A DNA stretch of 64,000 bases from an uncultured Clostridium sp. (GTDB lineage Bacteria; Bacillota; Clostridia; Lachnospirales; Lachnospiraceae): positions 15,306 to 79,305 of the forward strand of contig NZ_URHZ01000017.1 in NCBI RefSeq assembly GCF_900547735.1, read 5' to 3'. Positions 41,705 through 48,886 of the stretch are shown here, piece after piece. The notes beneath the pieces are model-generated. The model was not told the origin of the DNA and searched no databases. It saw only the letters and a list, made by a program, of their open reading frames with translations. Within the stretch, counting starts at the first letter, position 1. Every line of letters begins with the position of its first letter. A program made the translations under genes and the position numbers.

Positions 41705-42454
41705 ATGCAGGATTTTTCGTATGAAAGATTGAGAGCGCAGGAAGCAGCTTTGGAGCCTTACATACTGTACCGCAAGGATCAGGCTGTTCAGGCGGAGCGA
41801 AGTGGAAGAATCCGGGACTTTGAGTACTTTAAGAGTATGTTTCCCGATAGAGTCAAGACTTTGCAAATGTACGTGGAAGAGGTCTGCGATGAGATGGAAT
41901 ACGACGGAAGCCCGATCTATGATGAGTTTCCGGATCGAATTCTGATGGAGCAGATGATTCAGAAGATTGCAGATAGAGCAGCACCCGCCGGCCAGGAGAC
42001 AGAGCAGGCGGAAATGACCTCGGAAGAGCTGGAACCGCCTCAAATCAGAACTGCGGATACGGCTCCGCGGGTTTCCTACGGCCCTGTCAACAGCGAGTAC
42101 GGGGGCGGAGAAGGCTACGAGACTTGGGAGATGGAGGAGACTCAAATTCAGGAGGTCGGAACGGAAAGACGTCCATGGGGCCCGCCACCAGGGCCGGGTC
42201 CGTGGGGCCCGCCACCACCGCCACCTCGTCCGTGGGGCCCACCACCACCGCCACCTCGTCCATGGGGCCCGCCGCCACCTCCAGGTCCGTGGGGCCCGCC
42301 ACCGCCACCCCGTCCGTGGGGCCCGCCGCCACCGCCGCCAGGCCCGTGGGGACCGCCTCTGCGTCCCAGAAATTACTTTCTGAACGACGTTCTGGGAATT
42401 CTTCTGTTTAACGAACTGCAGGGAAGGCGCTGCCGCACAGGCAGGTGCAGATAA
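41705..42454 (+). CDS. PWGPP-repeat proline-rich protein
   Basis: This 249-residue protein of unknown function has three parts. Residues 1-95 form a helical acidic domain (LEPYILYRKDQAVQAERSGR, FPDRVKTLQMYVEEVCDEMEY). Residues 95-155 are a charged linker. Residues 156-222 hold seven PWGPP units separated by runs of proline, ending in a short hydrophobic and basic tail (NDVLGILLFNEL, then RRCRTGRCR). There is no signal peptide. The design recalls spore-coat or surface proteins of Firmicutes, but I know no close family. AGAAGGAGG precedes the start. Confidence 0.7.
   Translation: MQDFSYERLRAQEAALEPYILYRKDQAVQAERSGRIRDFEYFKSMFPDRVKTLQMYVEEVCDEMEYDGSPIYDEFPDRILMEQMIQKIADRAAPAGQETEQAEMTSEELEPPQIRTADTAPRVSYGPVNSEYGGGEGYETWEMEETQIQEVGTERRPWGPPPGPGPWGPPPPPPRPWGPPPPPPRPWGPPPPPGPWGPPPPPRPWGPPPPPPGPWGPPLRPRNYFLNDVLGILLFNELQGRRCRTGRCR
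42173..42358 (+). repeat. in-frame tandem repeat encoding PWGPP units
   Basis: CCGTGGGGCCCGCCACC-type units of 27-30 bases repeat about seven times in frame, differing mainly in the number of CCA/CCG codons. Such repeats can gain or lose units by slippage. Confidence 0.85.
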
Positions 42455-42507
42455 ATCTGAACGTGTGCCGAAAACGTGATAAAAACAGAATAAAAGGCAA
42501 TGATAGT

Positions 42508-42537
42508 AGCAGGGAAGAAAGGAAAATCTTCCCTGCT
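42508..42537 (+). terminator. terminator-like hairpin after the PWGPP gene
   Basis: A perfect 11-base stem AGCAGGGAAGA/TCTTCCCTGCT is followed only by TTCC, so termination strength is uncertain. Confidence 0.55.
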
Positions 42538-42619
42538 TTCCTGCGTTCCGGGCAAATGTTCCTGCAATACGGTTCCTGATTGACGGTGAAAAGTTTACAA
42601 AGAGCTGTTCGTCATTTCC

Positions 42620-42880
42620 ACTTCCAGGTATTTCTGGAATTTGGAAGTGGATTATGATATAATGTCCGCAATGCGGACATTATATCATGCGCATGCAGAT
42701 TTCTGCGCTTGCCGCAGAAAGTCTGGCGCTGAATTCCGTCGGAGACTCATATTCACAAAGTGAATATGATATAATGTCCGCAATGCGGACATTATATCAT
42801 GCGCATGCAGATTTCTGCGCCTGCCGCAGAAAGTCTGGCGCTGAATTCCGTCGGAGACTTATATTCACGAAGTGGATATG
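42620..42880. repeat. 112-bp tandem repeat built of hairpins
   Basis: Two copies (42654-42765 and 42766-42877) differ at only four positions. Each holds a 16-base-arm palindrome (ATGATATAATGTCCGC, loop AAT, and its complement), a TTTCTGCG/CGCAGAAA hairpin with a CTTGC or CCTGC loop, and a CATATTCAC/GTGAATATG hairpin. The four differences fall in two loops or change a pair into a G-U wobble. A related hairpin with arms TCCACTTCCA/TGGAAGTGGA precedes the first copy. It lies 63 bases before the gene at 42943. Confidence 0.85.
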
Positions 42881-42942
42881 ATAAAAAATGATAAAACAGA
42901 CTGAAACAATTGTTTAGTATTTCTATAGAAGGAACAGGCAGA

Positions 42943-45426
42943 ATGAGAAAAACGATAAAGAAAGCTATAATTTTACTGGTGATATTCGTGGTGGCCCTGG
43001 CCGCCTATTTCATATGGTCTTCAAGAAAAGGGGAGGATGGAGCCGTCTACACGTCGATTGAGGACGCCAATCTTCCGGTCGTCTACATGGGGCTGTTTGG
43101 GAGCAGGATGAACTGTCTCTACGGTTTTATTGAGGACAAGCATACCAGCGCCGGACGCGGAGACCTGACGGTCCTGCCGCAGGACCGCAGACTGCCCATC
43201 ACCTTCCAGGATGTGGATTCCAAGGTAAGGGGGATCCAGTATGAAATAAGGAGCCTGGACGGCGAACGCCTTGTTGAGAGGACGGTCCTGGAGGAGTGGA
43301 CCCAGGAGGGGACGGACGTAAATGCCGTGCTCCCGATCCAGAACCTCTTGACGGCCAACGAAGAATATATGATGACAATCGCTATTTCCACCGAGGATCA
43401 CCCGGCGGTTTATTACTATACCAGGGTTGTATGGTCGGAGAACAATCATATGGAAGAAATGCTGACTCTGGCCAGGGAATTTTCCGATAAGACGTTCAGC
43501 TATGATACGGCCAGGGATTTAACAACCTACCTTGAAACGGATTTGAACGCGGATAACAGTTCCCTTGGTGAGGTGACTCTGAAAAACAGCTTTACCCAGC
43601 TTACGTGGCGCGGCATGGAGATGAAGCGTGAGAGTGAGGTGTCCATCCATATCAAAGAGATGCAGGGCATCATGGGAATTATTGAGCTGAATTACGTGGC
43701 CAGTACGGCGGATGAGGACGGGGAACAGGAATATTTTGACGTGACCGAGAGCTTTACCATGAAATGGAACACCCAGAGAACGTATATGATGAACTATGAC
43801 AGACGCATGAACCAGATTTTTTCCGGAGACAGCAGCCTGTATTCGGACAAACGCATTATGCTGGGTATTTCCGACTCCGATGAACTGCAGACCATGAGCG
43901 ATCCTTCCGAAAAATACCGCGCCTTTGTGGCAAACCGCGCGCTGTGGTGCTACGATGCGGAAAAAGGGAGCAGCACAAAGGTTTTTGCATTCAGAAAGAG
44001 CGAAGATGATCTGAGGACGAATTTTAACTCTTATGGTGTCAAGATTCTTTCGGTGAGTGAAGAGGGTAATATCGACTTCCTCGTATATGGATATATGAAC
44101 AGGGGTAATCACGAAGGAACAACGGGAGTGGCCCTCTACAGATATGAGAGCGGGGACAATACATTGACGGAACGCCTCTATCTGCCTTCAAGTGAAGATT
44201 ACTGGAGCCTGCGTCAGGATATCGGCCGTCTGAGCTATTTAAGCAGCAATCAGACGCTGTATCTGCTGATGGATCACGCCGTTTACGGGGTGGAACTGTC
44301 CGGTAAGGAATATATGGTGGTGGCCGACGGCCTGACGGAGGAAAACTTTGCCGTCAGCGCAGACGGTTCCAGGATTGCCTGGCAGGACGGGGATGATATT
44401 TACAGTTCTGAGAAACTGAATGTCATGGATTTGAAGACGGGCAAAAAGGATGAGATACGTTTCCAGGATCAGACGGTGATCCGTCTGGTGGGCTTTGTCG
44501 GCAGCGATTTGGTGTACGGGCTGGCAAACCCCGGTGAAAAGCTGATGACGGATGGCCGCGTAACGGGCCTTCCGCTCTATGCTCTTGAGATTGTGGGCTG
44601 TAACATGGAGACCGAAACGAGGTATGAACGTCAGGGACTTTATCTGACGGACGTACAGATACGCGACAGCCGCGTCCACATGACCAGAATGCGCAAATCG
44701 GGCAGTGACTATGAAACGGCGGACGAAGACACGCTTGTATGCAATGAGGAAGTGATTGCCGATCCGCTGGCCGGAATCGGATACCTGGCGGATTCGACCA
44801 AGGGGCGCCTGTACTTTGTGCAATTGAATACCCAGACAGCCAAATCCCGCAGTATCAGGGTCCATGTGCCGAAGAAAGCGGTCGCCGAGGAAAATAATGT
44901 CATAACGCTGACGGCAAACAGGCCGATGAACATCAGGCGGTACTATGCGTACGGCGGAGGCAGGATGAACGGTTCCTTTGTGGACTTCACTCAGGCGGTG
45001 CAGGCGGCTTATGATGATATGGGCCTTGTCACCGACCAGGATGGCCGGGTGTTCTGGGTGAGGGCGAACCGGAACGACGCGAGGACCATAAAGGATATAC
45101 AGAATGAAGTGGCCGTGATTAAGCGGTATCTGGATGAAATGGCCCAGGGACTGGAAGAATCTTCGGACGGAGTCCAGTTTGTAAACGCAAGGGGATGCAC
45201 CCTGAACCAGGTCCTGTATTTTGTTTTCCGCGGCCGTCCGGTAGTAGCCTACCTGGGCAATGGAAGCTATGGGCTGATATACGGATATGATCAGTACAAC
45301 ATTTCCTGCCTCTGGTTCCCGGGAACGGAATTCGCCTATATTGAGAAGATAGGACTGAATGACGCGGCGGCATTTTTCACAAATAACGGCGCAAACGACT
45401 TCATCGGATTCCTTCCGGCACAGTAG
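42943..45426 (+). CDS. large membrane-anchored extracellular protein with C39-like C-terminus
   Basis: This 827-residue protein has one N-terminal membrane helix (about residues 6-24) and a long extracellular part of beta-rich repeats (about 30-700; segments such as VADGLTEENFAVSADGSRIAWQDGDDIYSS look like propeller blades). The C-terminal 130 residues (RGCTLNQVLYFVFRGRPVVAYLGNGSYG, then LIYGYDQYNIS) resemble a papain-like C39 domain with a Cys. The usual His before the GYD motif is missing, so it may bind rather than cut. I recognise it as a type of Lachnospiraceae hypothetical protein without known role. The start at 42943 follows GAAGGAAC. It is just upstream of murA, so a cell-envelope role is possible. 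Confidence 0.7.
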   Translation: MRKTIKKAIILLVIFVVALAAYFIWSSRKGEDGAVYTSIEDANLPVVYMGLFGSRMNCLYGFIEDKHTSAGRGDLTVLPQDRRLPITFQDVDSKVRGIQYEIRSLDGERLVERTVLEEWTQEGTDVNAVLPIQNLLTANEEYMMTIAISTEDHPAVYYYTRVVWSENNHMEEMLTLAREFSDKTFSYDTARDLTTYLETDLNADNSSLGEVTLKNSFTQLTWRGMEMKRESEVSIHIKEMQGIMGIIELNYVASTADEDGEQEYFDVTESFTMKWNTQRTYMMNYDRRMNQIFSGDSSLYSDKRIMLGISDSDELQTMSDPSEKYRAFVANRALWCYDAEKGSSTKVFAFRKSEDDLRTNFNSYGVKILSVSEEGNIDFLVYGYMNRGNHEGTTGVALYRYESGDNTLTERLYLPSSEDYWSLRQDIGRLSYLSSNQTLYLLMDHAVYGVELSGKEYMVVADGLTEENFAVSADGSRIAWQDGDDIYSSEKLNVMDLKTGKKDEIRFQDQTVIRLVGFVGSDLVYGLANPGEKLMTDGRVTGLPLYALEIVGCNMETETRYERQGLYLTDVQIRDSRVHMTRMRKSGSDYETADEDTLVCNEEVIADPLAGIGYLADSTKGRLYFVQLNTQTAKSRSIRVHVPKKAVAEENNVITLTANRPMNIRRYYAYGGGRMNGSFVDFTQAVQAAYDDMGLVTDQDGRVFWVRANRNDARTIKDIQNEVAVIKRYLDEMAQGLEESSDGVQFVNARGCTLNQVLYFVFRGRPVVAYLGNGSYGLIYGYDQYNISCLWFPGTEFAYIEKIGLNDAAAFFTNNGANDFIGFLPAQ

Positions 45427-45446
45427 CAGATACTGGTATTGCAGGG

Positions 45447-45483
45447 GTTACTGTTCACAGCGCAATGCGGCGTGAGCAGTAAC
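45447..45483. repeat. class B hairpin repeat before murA
   Basis: The arms GTTACTGTTCAC and GTGAGCAGTAAC pair over 12 bases with one T-G wobble around AGCGCAATGCGGC. They share the GTTACTG/CAGTAAC arms of 2151-2181 and the CGCAATGCGG tip of the 112-bp repeat. Confidence 0.7.
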
Positions 45484-45521
45484 TTGCAGGTGGCTGAAAA
45501 CGTAAAAAAGTGGACGAAACC

Positions 45522-45549
45522 TTTACAAATCCTGACGATATGGTATAAT
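45522..45549 (+). promoter_or_regulatory. promoter of murA
   Basis: TTTACA, a 16-base spacer and TATAAT lie about 80 bases before the murA start. Confidence 0.7.
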
Positions 45550-45627
45550 CAGTAGAAAGCGATTGTTAGAAATTAAGAATTCTGTAACAATATACATTGT
45601 TTTTTAATATATTTTTGAGGTGCGAGG

Positions 45628-46920
45628 ATGGAACAATATATTATGAAAGGCGGCAACTCTCTGGTAGGAGAAGTCATTATCAGCGGAGCAAAGAATGCTG
45701 CTTTGGGAATCTTGGCTGCATCAATCATGACGGACGAGGATGTTCTGATAGAGAACCTTCCGGATGTCAGAGATATCAATGTGCTTCTTGAAGCGATAGA
45801 TGAGATCGGCGCCGACGTGGATCGTATTGACAGACATACGGTCCGTATTAATGCAAAGAACATTAAAGAGGTCAGCGTAGATGATGAATATATACGCAAG
45901 ATCCGTGCGTCTTACTATTTTATAGGCGCTCTGCTGGGCAAGTATAAGAGTGCGGAAGTGCCGCTTCCCGGCGGATGTAATATCGGCAGCAGGCCGATCG
46001 ACCAGCATCTGAAGGGGTTCCGTGCCCTCGGTGCCAAGATTGAGGTGGAGAAGGGTGCAGTAGTGGCCCATGCCATCGATCTGGTGGGCAGTCATATTTA
46101 TCTGGACGTAGTTTCCGTAGGGGCTACGATCAATATTATGATGGCGGCTACCCTGGCAGAAGGCGAGACTATCATTGAGAACCCTGCAAAGGAACCTCAC
46201 GTAGTTGACGTTGCCAACTTCCTGAACAGCATGGGAGCCAATGTCAAAGGAGCCGGTACGGATGTAATCCGTATTAAAGGAGTCCACAAGCTGCATGGAA
46301 CGGAGTATTCCATTATTCCCGATCAGATAGAAGCAGGGACATTCATGTGTGCCGCCGCGATCACCCGTGGCGATGTTATGGTACAGAATGTTATTCCGAA
46401 GCACCTGGAGGCGATTACCGCCAAGCTGATTGAGCTGGGCTGTGAAGTCAGGGAGTTTGACGAGGCCGTACGCGTTGTAGGCAAGCCGAAACAGAAACAT
46501 ACGGATATCAAGACACTGCCATACCCGGGATTCCCGACAGATATGCAGCCACAGATGACCGTCACGCTGGCCCTGGCGGAGGGAACCAGCATTGTTACAG
46601 AGAGTATTTTCGAGAACCGTTTTAAATATGTGGACGAGCTTGCCAGAATGGGAAGCAATGTCAAAGTAGAAGGCTATACCGCCATCATCAGCGGAGTAAA
46701 GAAGCTGACGGGAGCACAGGTGAATGCACCGGACCTGAGAGCCGGCGCCGCGCTTGTCATTGCGGGACTGGCTGCCGAGGGATATACGATTGTCGACGAG
46801 ATAGGATATATCCAGAGGGGCTATGAGAATTTTGAGAAGAAACTTCAGGGCCTGGGAGCCGTAATTGAGAAGGTGGATTCTGAGAAAGAAGCCCACAAGT
46901 TCAAATTAAAAGTAGGCTGA
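45628..46920 (+). CDS. murA: UDP-N-acetylglucosamine 1-carboxyvinyltransferase
   Basis: This 430-residue enzyme adds enolpyruvate to UDP-GlcNAc, the first committed step of peptidoglycan synthesis. Lys22-Asn23 in SGAKNAALG and Cys117 in PLPGGCNIGSRPIDQHLKG are the catalytic residues; Cys117 is the one that fosfomycin alkylates. VGATINIMMAATLAEGET, the PYPGFPTDMQPQ loop and ENRFKYVDELARMG complete the signature. GAGGTGCGAGG precedes the ATG. It has its own promoter and a strong terminator, so it is monocistronic. Many Firmicutes have two MurA paralogues; which one this is cannot be told. Confidence 0.97.
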   Translation: MEQYIMKGGNSLVGEVIISGAKNAALGILAASIMTDEDVLIENLPDVRDINVLLEAIDEIGADVDRIDRHTVRINAKNIKEVSVDDEYIRKIRASYYFIGALLGKYKSAEVPLPGGCNIGSRPIDQHLKGFRALGAKIEVEKGAVVAHAIDLVGSHIYLDVVSVGATINIMMAATLAEGETIIENPAKEPHVVDVANFLNSMGANVKGAGTDVIRIKGVHKLHGTEYSIIPDQIEAGTFMCAAAITRGDVMVQNVIPKHLEAITAKLIELGCEVREFDEAVRVVGKPKQKHTDIKTLPYPGFPTDMQPQMTVTLALAEGTSIVTESIFENRFKYVDELARMGSNVKVEGYTAIISGVKKLTGAQVNAPDLRAGAALVIAGLAAEGYTIVDEIGYIQRGYENFEKKLQGLGAVIEKVDSEKEAHKFKLKVG

Positions 46921-46943
46921 CGGACAAAGTGCCTGTGATATGA

Positions 46944-47007
46944 TTCGGGGCAGAGCAGTGGATTTCGGTAGATTACCGGAATCCGGCGCTCTGCCCCGAA
47001 TTTTTTT
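46944..47007 (+). terminator. terminator of murA
   Basis: A 13-base GC-rich stem TTCGGGGCAGAGC/GCTCTGCCCCGAA is followed by seven T. The T-run continues as ATTGAGTGG into a class A hairpin repeat. Confidence 0.92.
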
Positions 47008-47016
47008 ATTGAGTGG

Positions 47017-47049
47017 CAATGAAAAGTTCGCGAAGCGTGCTTTTCGTTG
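47017..47049. repeat. class A hairpin repeat after the murA terminator
   Basis: The arms CAATGAAAAG/CTTTTCGTTG enclose TTCGCGAAGCGTG. From the terminator T-run on, the sequence is nearly identical to 4663-4709. Confidence 0.75.
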
Positions 47050-47104
47050 TTCATAGGAAATTCAGAGGCGTCCCCGCATCTCAATTAAAATTTCCTGATA
47101 TTAC

Positions 47105-47133
47105 TTGACATAGGAAAAAGAGTATGATATCGT
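47105..47133 (+). promoter_or_regulatory. promoter of the SAM riboswitch-metK transcript
   Basis: TTGACA, a 17-base spacer and TATCGT lie about 40 bases before the riboswitch. Confidence 0.6.
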
Positions 47134-47173
47134 ACATGTTGCAGTTAAATAAATTAAAAAGTACGTAATATCC

Positions 47174-47366
47174 CTTATTCAGAGTGATGGAGATACAAAG
47201 GATCTGTGAAGTCACGGCAACCCCGTTTAGGCAGGAAGGACAGGATGTCCCGAATGCGAGAGGCGGAAGGTGCCAGCCTGAGCGAGGCGCCGGAATGTTC
47301 CGGTCAATCGAGCAATAAGAGGATTTGATAGACCACAATCAAGTCCGTATTGCTACGGACTTTTTA
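47174..47366 (+). ncRNA. SAM-I (S-box) riboswitch
   Basis: The closing stem pairs CTTATT (47174-47179) with AATAAG (47314-47319). Between them lie the S-box landmarks: CAGAGTGATGGAG after P1, GAAGTCACGGCAACCCC, and GGAAGGTGCCAGCCTGAGCGA. It is followed by a terminator hairpin AGTCCGTA/TACGGACT with TTTTT (47342-47365). It should stop transcription of metK when S-adenosylmethionine is plentiful. The P3 arm looks extended and GC-rich. Confidence 0.9.
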
Positions 47367-47373
47367 TTGATCT

Positions 47374-47408
47374 ACGATGAAAATACCGCGGAGCGTGCTT
47401 TTCGTCGT
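47374..47408. repeat. class A hairpin repeat between riboswitch and metK
   Basis: The arms ACGATGAAAA/TTTTCGTCGT (one wobble) enclose TACCGCGGAGCGTGC. Like the copies at 4677 and 47017 it follows a terminator T-run through TTTTTATTGA, and it ends 12 bases before the metK ribosome binding site. Confidence 0.75.
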
Positions 47409-47432
47409 CTTTTAAAAACAAGGAGGAATACA

Positions 47433-48623
47433 ATGGAGAAACTACTTTTCACATCTGAGTCAGTGACCGAAGGCCATCCGGATAAAATGTGCGATCAGAT
47501 TTCCGATGCCATTCTGGATGCTTTATTAGAGCAGGATCCGATGAGCCGCGTTGCCTGCGAGACGGCTACCACGACAGGCCTTGTCATGGTAATGGGTGAG
47601 ATTACAACCCAGGCCTATGTGGATATTCAGAAAATCGTGCGTGAGACAGTGCGTGAGATTGGATATGACAGGGCTAAATACGGCTTTGACTGTGACACCT
47701 GCGGTGTTATCACAGCGATTGACGAGCAGTCCACCGATATTGCAATGGGAGTGGACAAGGCTCTGGAAGCCAAAGAGAATAAAATGTCCGATGAAGAGCT
47801 GGAGGCAATCGGAGCCGGTGATCAGGGCATGATGTTCGGTTATGCTACAAACGAGACGGAAGAATTTATGCCTTACCCGATTTATATGGCACACAGACTG
47901 GCCCGCCGCCTGACGGAAGTGCGCAAGGACGGAACTCTTCCTTATCTCCGTCCCGACGGAAAGACACAGGTTACGGTAGAGTATGACGAGAACGGTGCGC
48001 CAATCCGCCTGGATACGATTGTTCTGTCTACACAGCACGATGAGAATGTAACCCAGGAACAGATTCATAAGGACATTAAACGCCATGTTTTTGACCCGAT
48101 TCTGCCGTCCGGCATGATCGATTCCGAGACAAAATTCTTTATCAACCCGACCGGACGTTTTGTAATCGGCGGCCCTCATGGGGACAGCGGACTGACCGGA
48201 CGTAAGATTATCGTTGACACCTACGGCGGATATGCCCGTCACGGTGGCGGCGCGTTCTCCGGTAAGGACTGCACCAAGGTAGACCGCTCGGCAGCTTATG
48301 CGGCCCGTTATGTGGCAAAGAATATCGTAGCCGCGGGACTGGCGGACAAGTGCGAGATCCAGCTTTCCTACGCAATCGGCGTGGCACAGCCTACGTCCGT
48401 TATGGTCGATACCTTCGGCACCGGTAAACTGAGTGATCAGGAGCTGGTCGGCATCATCCGTGAACATTTTGACCTGCGTCCGGCAGGAATCATCAAAATG
48501 CTCGATCTGCGCCGTCCTCTTTACAAACAGACTGCCGCATACGGTCATTTCGGCCGTAATGATCTGGATCTTCCGTGGGAGAAACTGGACAAGGCAGACC
48601 TGCTCAAAGGTTATTTAAAATAA
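47433..48623 (+). CDS. metK: S-adenosylmethionine synthase
   Basis: This 396-residue enzyme makes SAM from methionine and ATP. The signature GHPDKMCDQISDAILD lies near the N-terminus, GAGDQGMMFGYA follows, and GGPHGDSGLTGRKIIVDTYGG with GGGAFSGKDCTKVDRSAAYAARY forms the ATP-phosphate site. The ATG at 47433 follows AAGGAGGAA; the longer in-frame start at 47325 is inside the riboswitch. Regulation by the upstream S-box riboswitch is clear. A terminator follows at 48641-48672. Confidence 0.98.
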   Translation: MEKLLFTSESVTEGHPDKMCDQISDAILDALLEQDPMSRVACETATTTGLVMVMGEITTQAYVDIQKIVRETVREIGYDRAKYGFDCDTCGVITAIDEQSTDIAMGVDKALEAKENKMSDEELEAIGAGDQGMMFGYATNETEEFMPYPIYMAHRLARRLTEVRKDGTLPYLRPDGKTQVTVEYDENGAPIRLDTIVLSTQHDENVTQEQIHKDIKRHVFDPILPSGMIDSETKFFINPTGRFVIGGPHGDSGLTGRKIIVDTYGGYARHGGGAFSGKDCTKVDRSAAYAARYVAKNIVAAGLADKCEIQLSYAIGVAQPTSVMVDTFGTGKLSDQELVGIIREHFDLRPAGIIKMLDLRRPLYKQTAAYGHFGRNDLDLPWEKLDKADLLKGYLK

Positions 48624-48640
48624 TAGATGGTAAAATTTAA

Positions 48641-48672
48641 AGAGAGTTCCGTATTTGCGGGACTCTCTTTTT
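48641..48672 (+). terminator. terminator of metK
   Basis: The stem AGAGAGTTCCG/GCGGGACTCTCT is followed by TTTTT. Confidence 0.88.
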
Positions 48673-48802
48673 CTTCAGCAGGAAATGCTGCCAGAAGTAC
48701 CATAAACAGGGCATTCTAGCGGAATCAGGAAGAATATTTTATAATACTTTTAGAAACGAAGGAGTCAAAATATGATATACTTATCATTAAGAAAGTGAAA
48801 AG

Positions 48803-48854
48803 ATATGAGAAAGCCTCACGAAGCTTTTAAGAAGCGGGTTTTCTCATATTTTTC
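48803..48854 (+). terminator. attenuator-like hairpin before the histidine kinase
   Basis: The arms ATATGAGAAA and TTTCTCATAT, extended by a CC/GG pairing, are followed by TTTTTCT. It lies 33 bases before the kinase gene and has no gene in front of it except metK, which has its own terminator. It could be a leader attenuator. Confidence 0.55.
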
Positions 48855-48886
48855 TGATTACCGTAAGGAGGTGCCGAAGGTATCAT

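Noticed and set aside
42173..42358. CRISPR-like array
   Set aside because: The repeats are in-frame codons for PWGPP units with no unique spacers.
45721..46896. 391-residue minus-strand frame opposite murA
   Set aside because: murA is unambiguous on the plus strand; the antisense frame is unusually long but has no motifs or ribosome binding site.
47526..48548. 340-residue minus-strand frame opposite metK
   Set aside because: Shadow of metK; no initiation signals.
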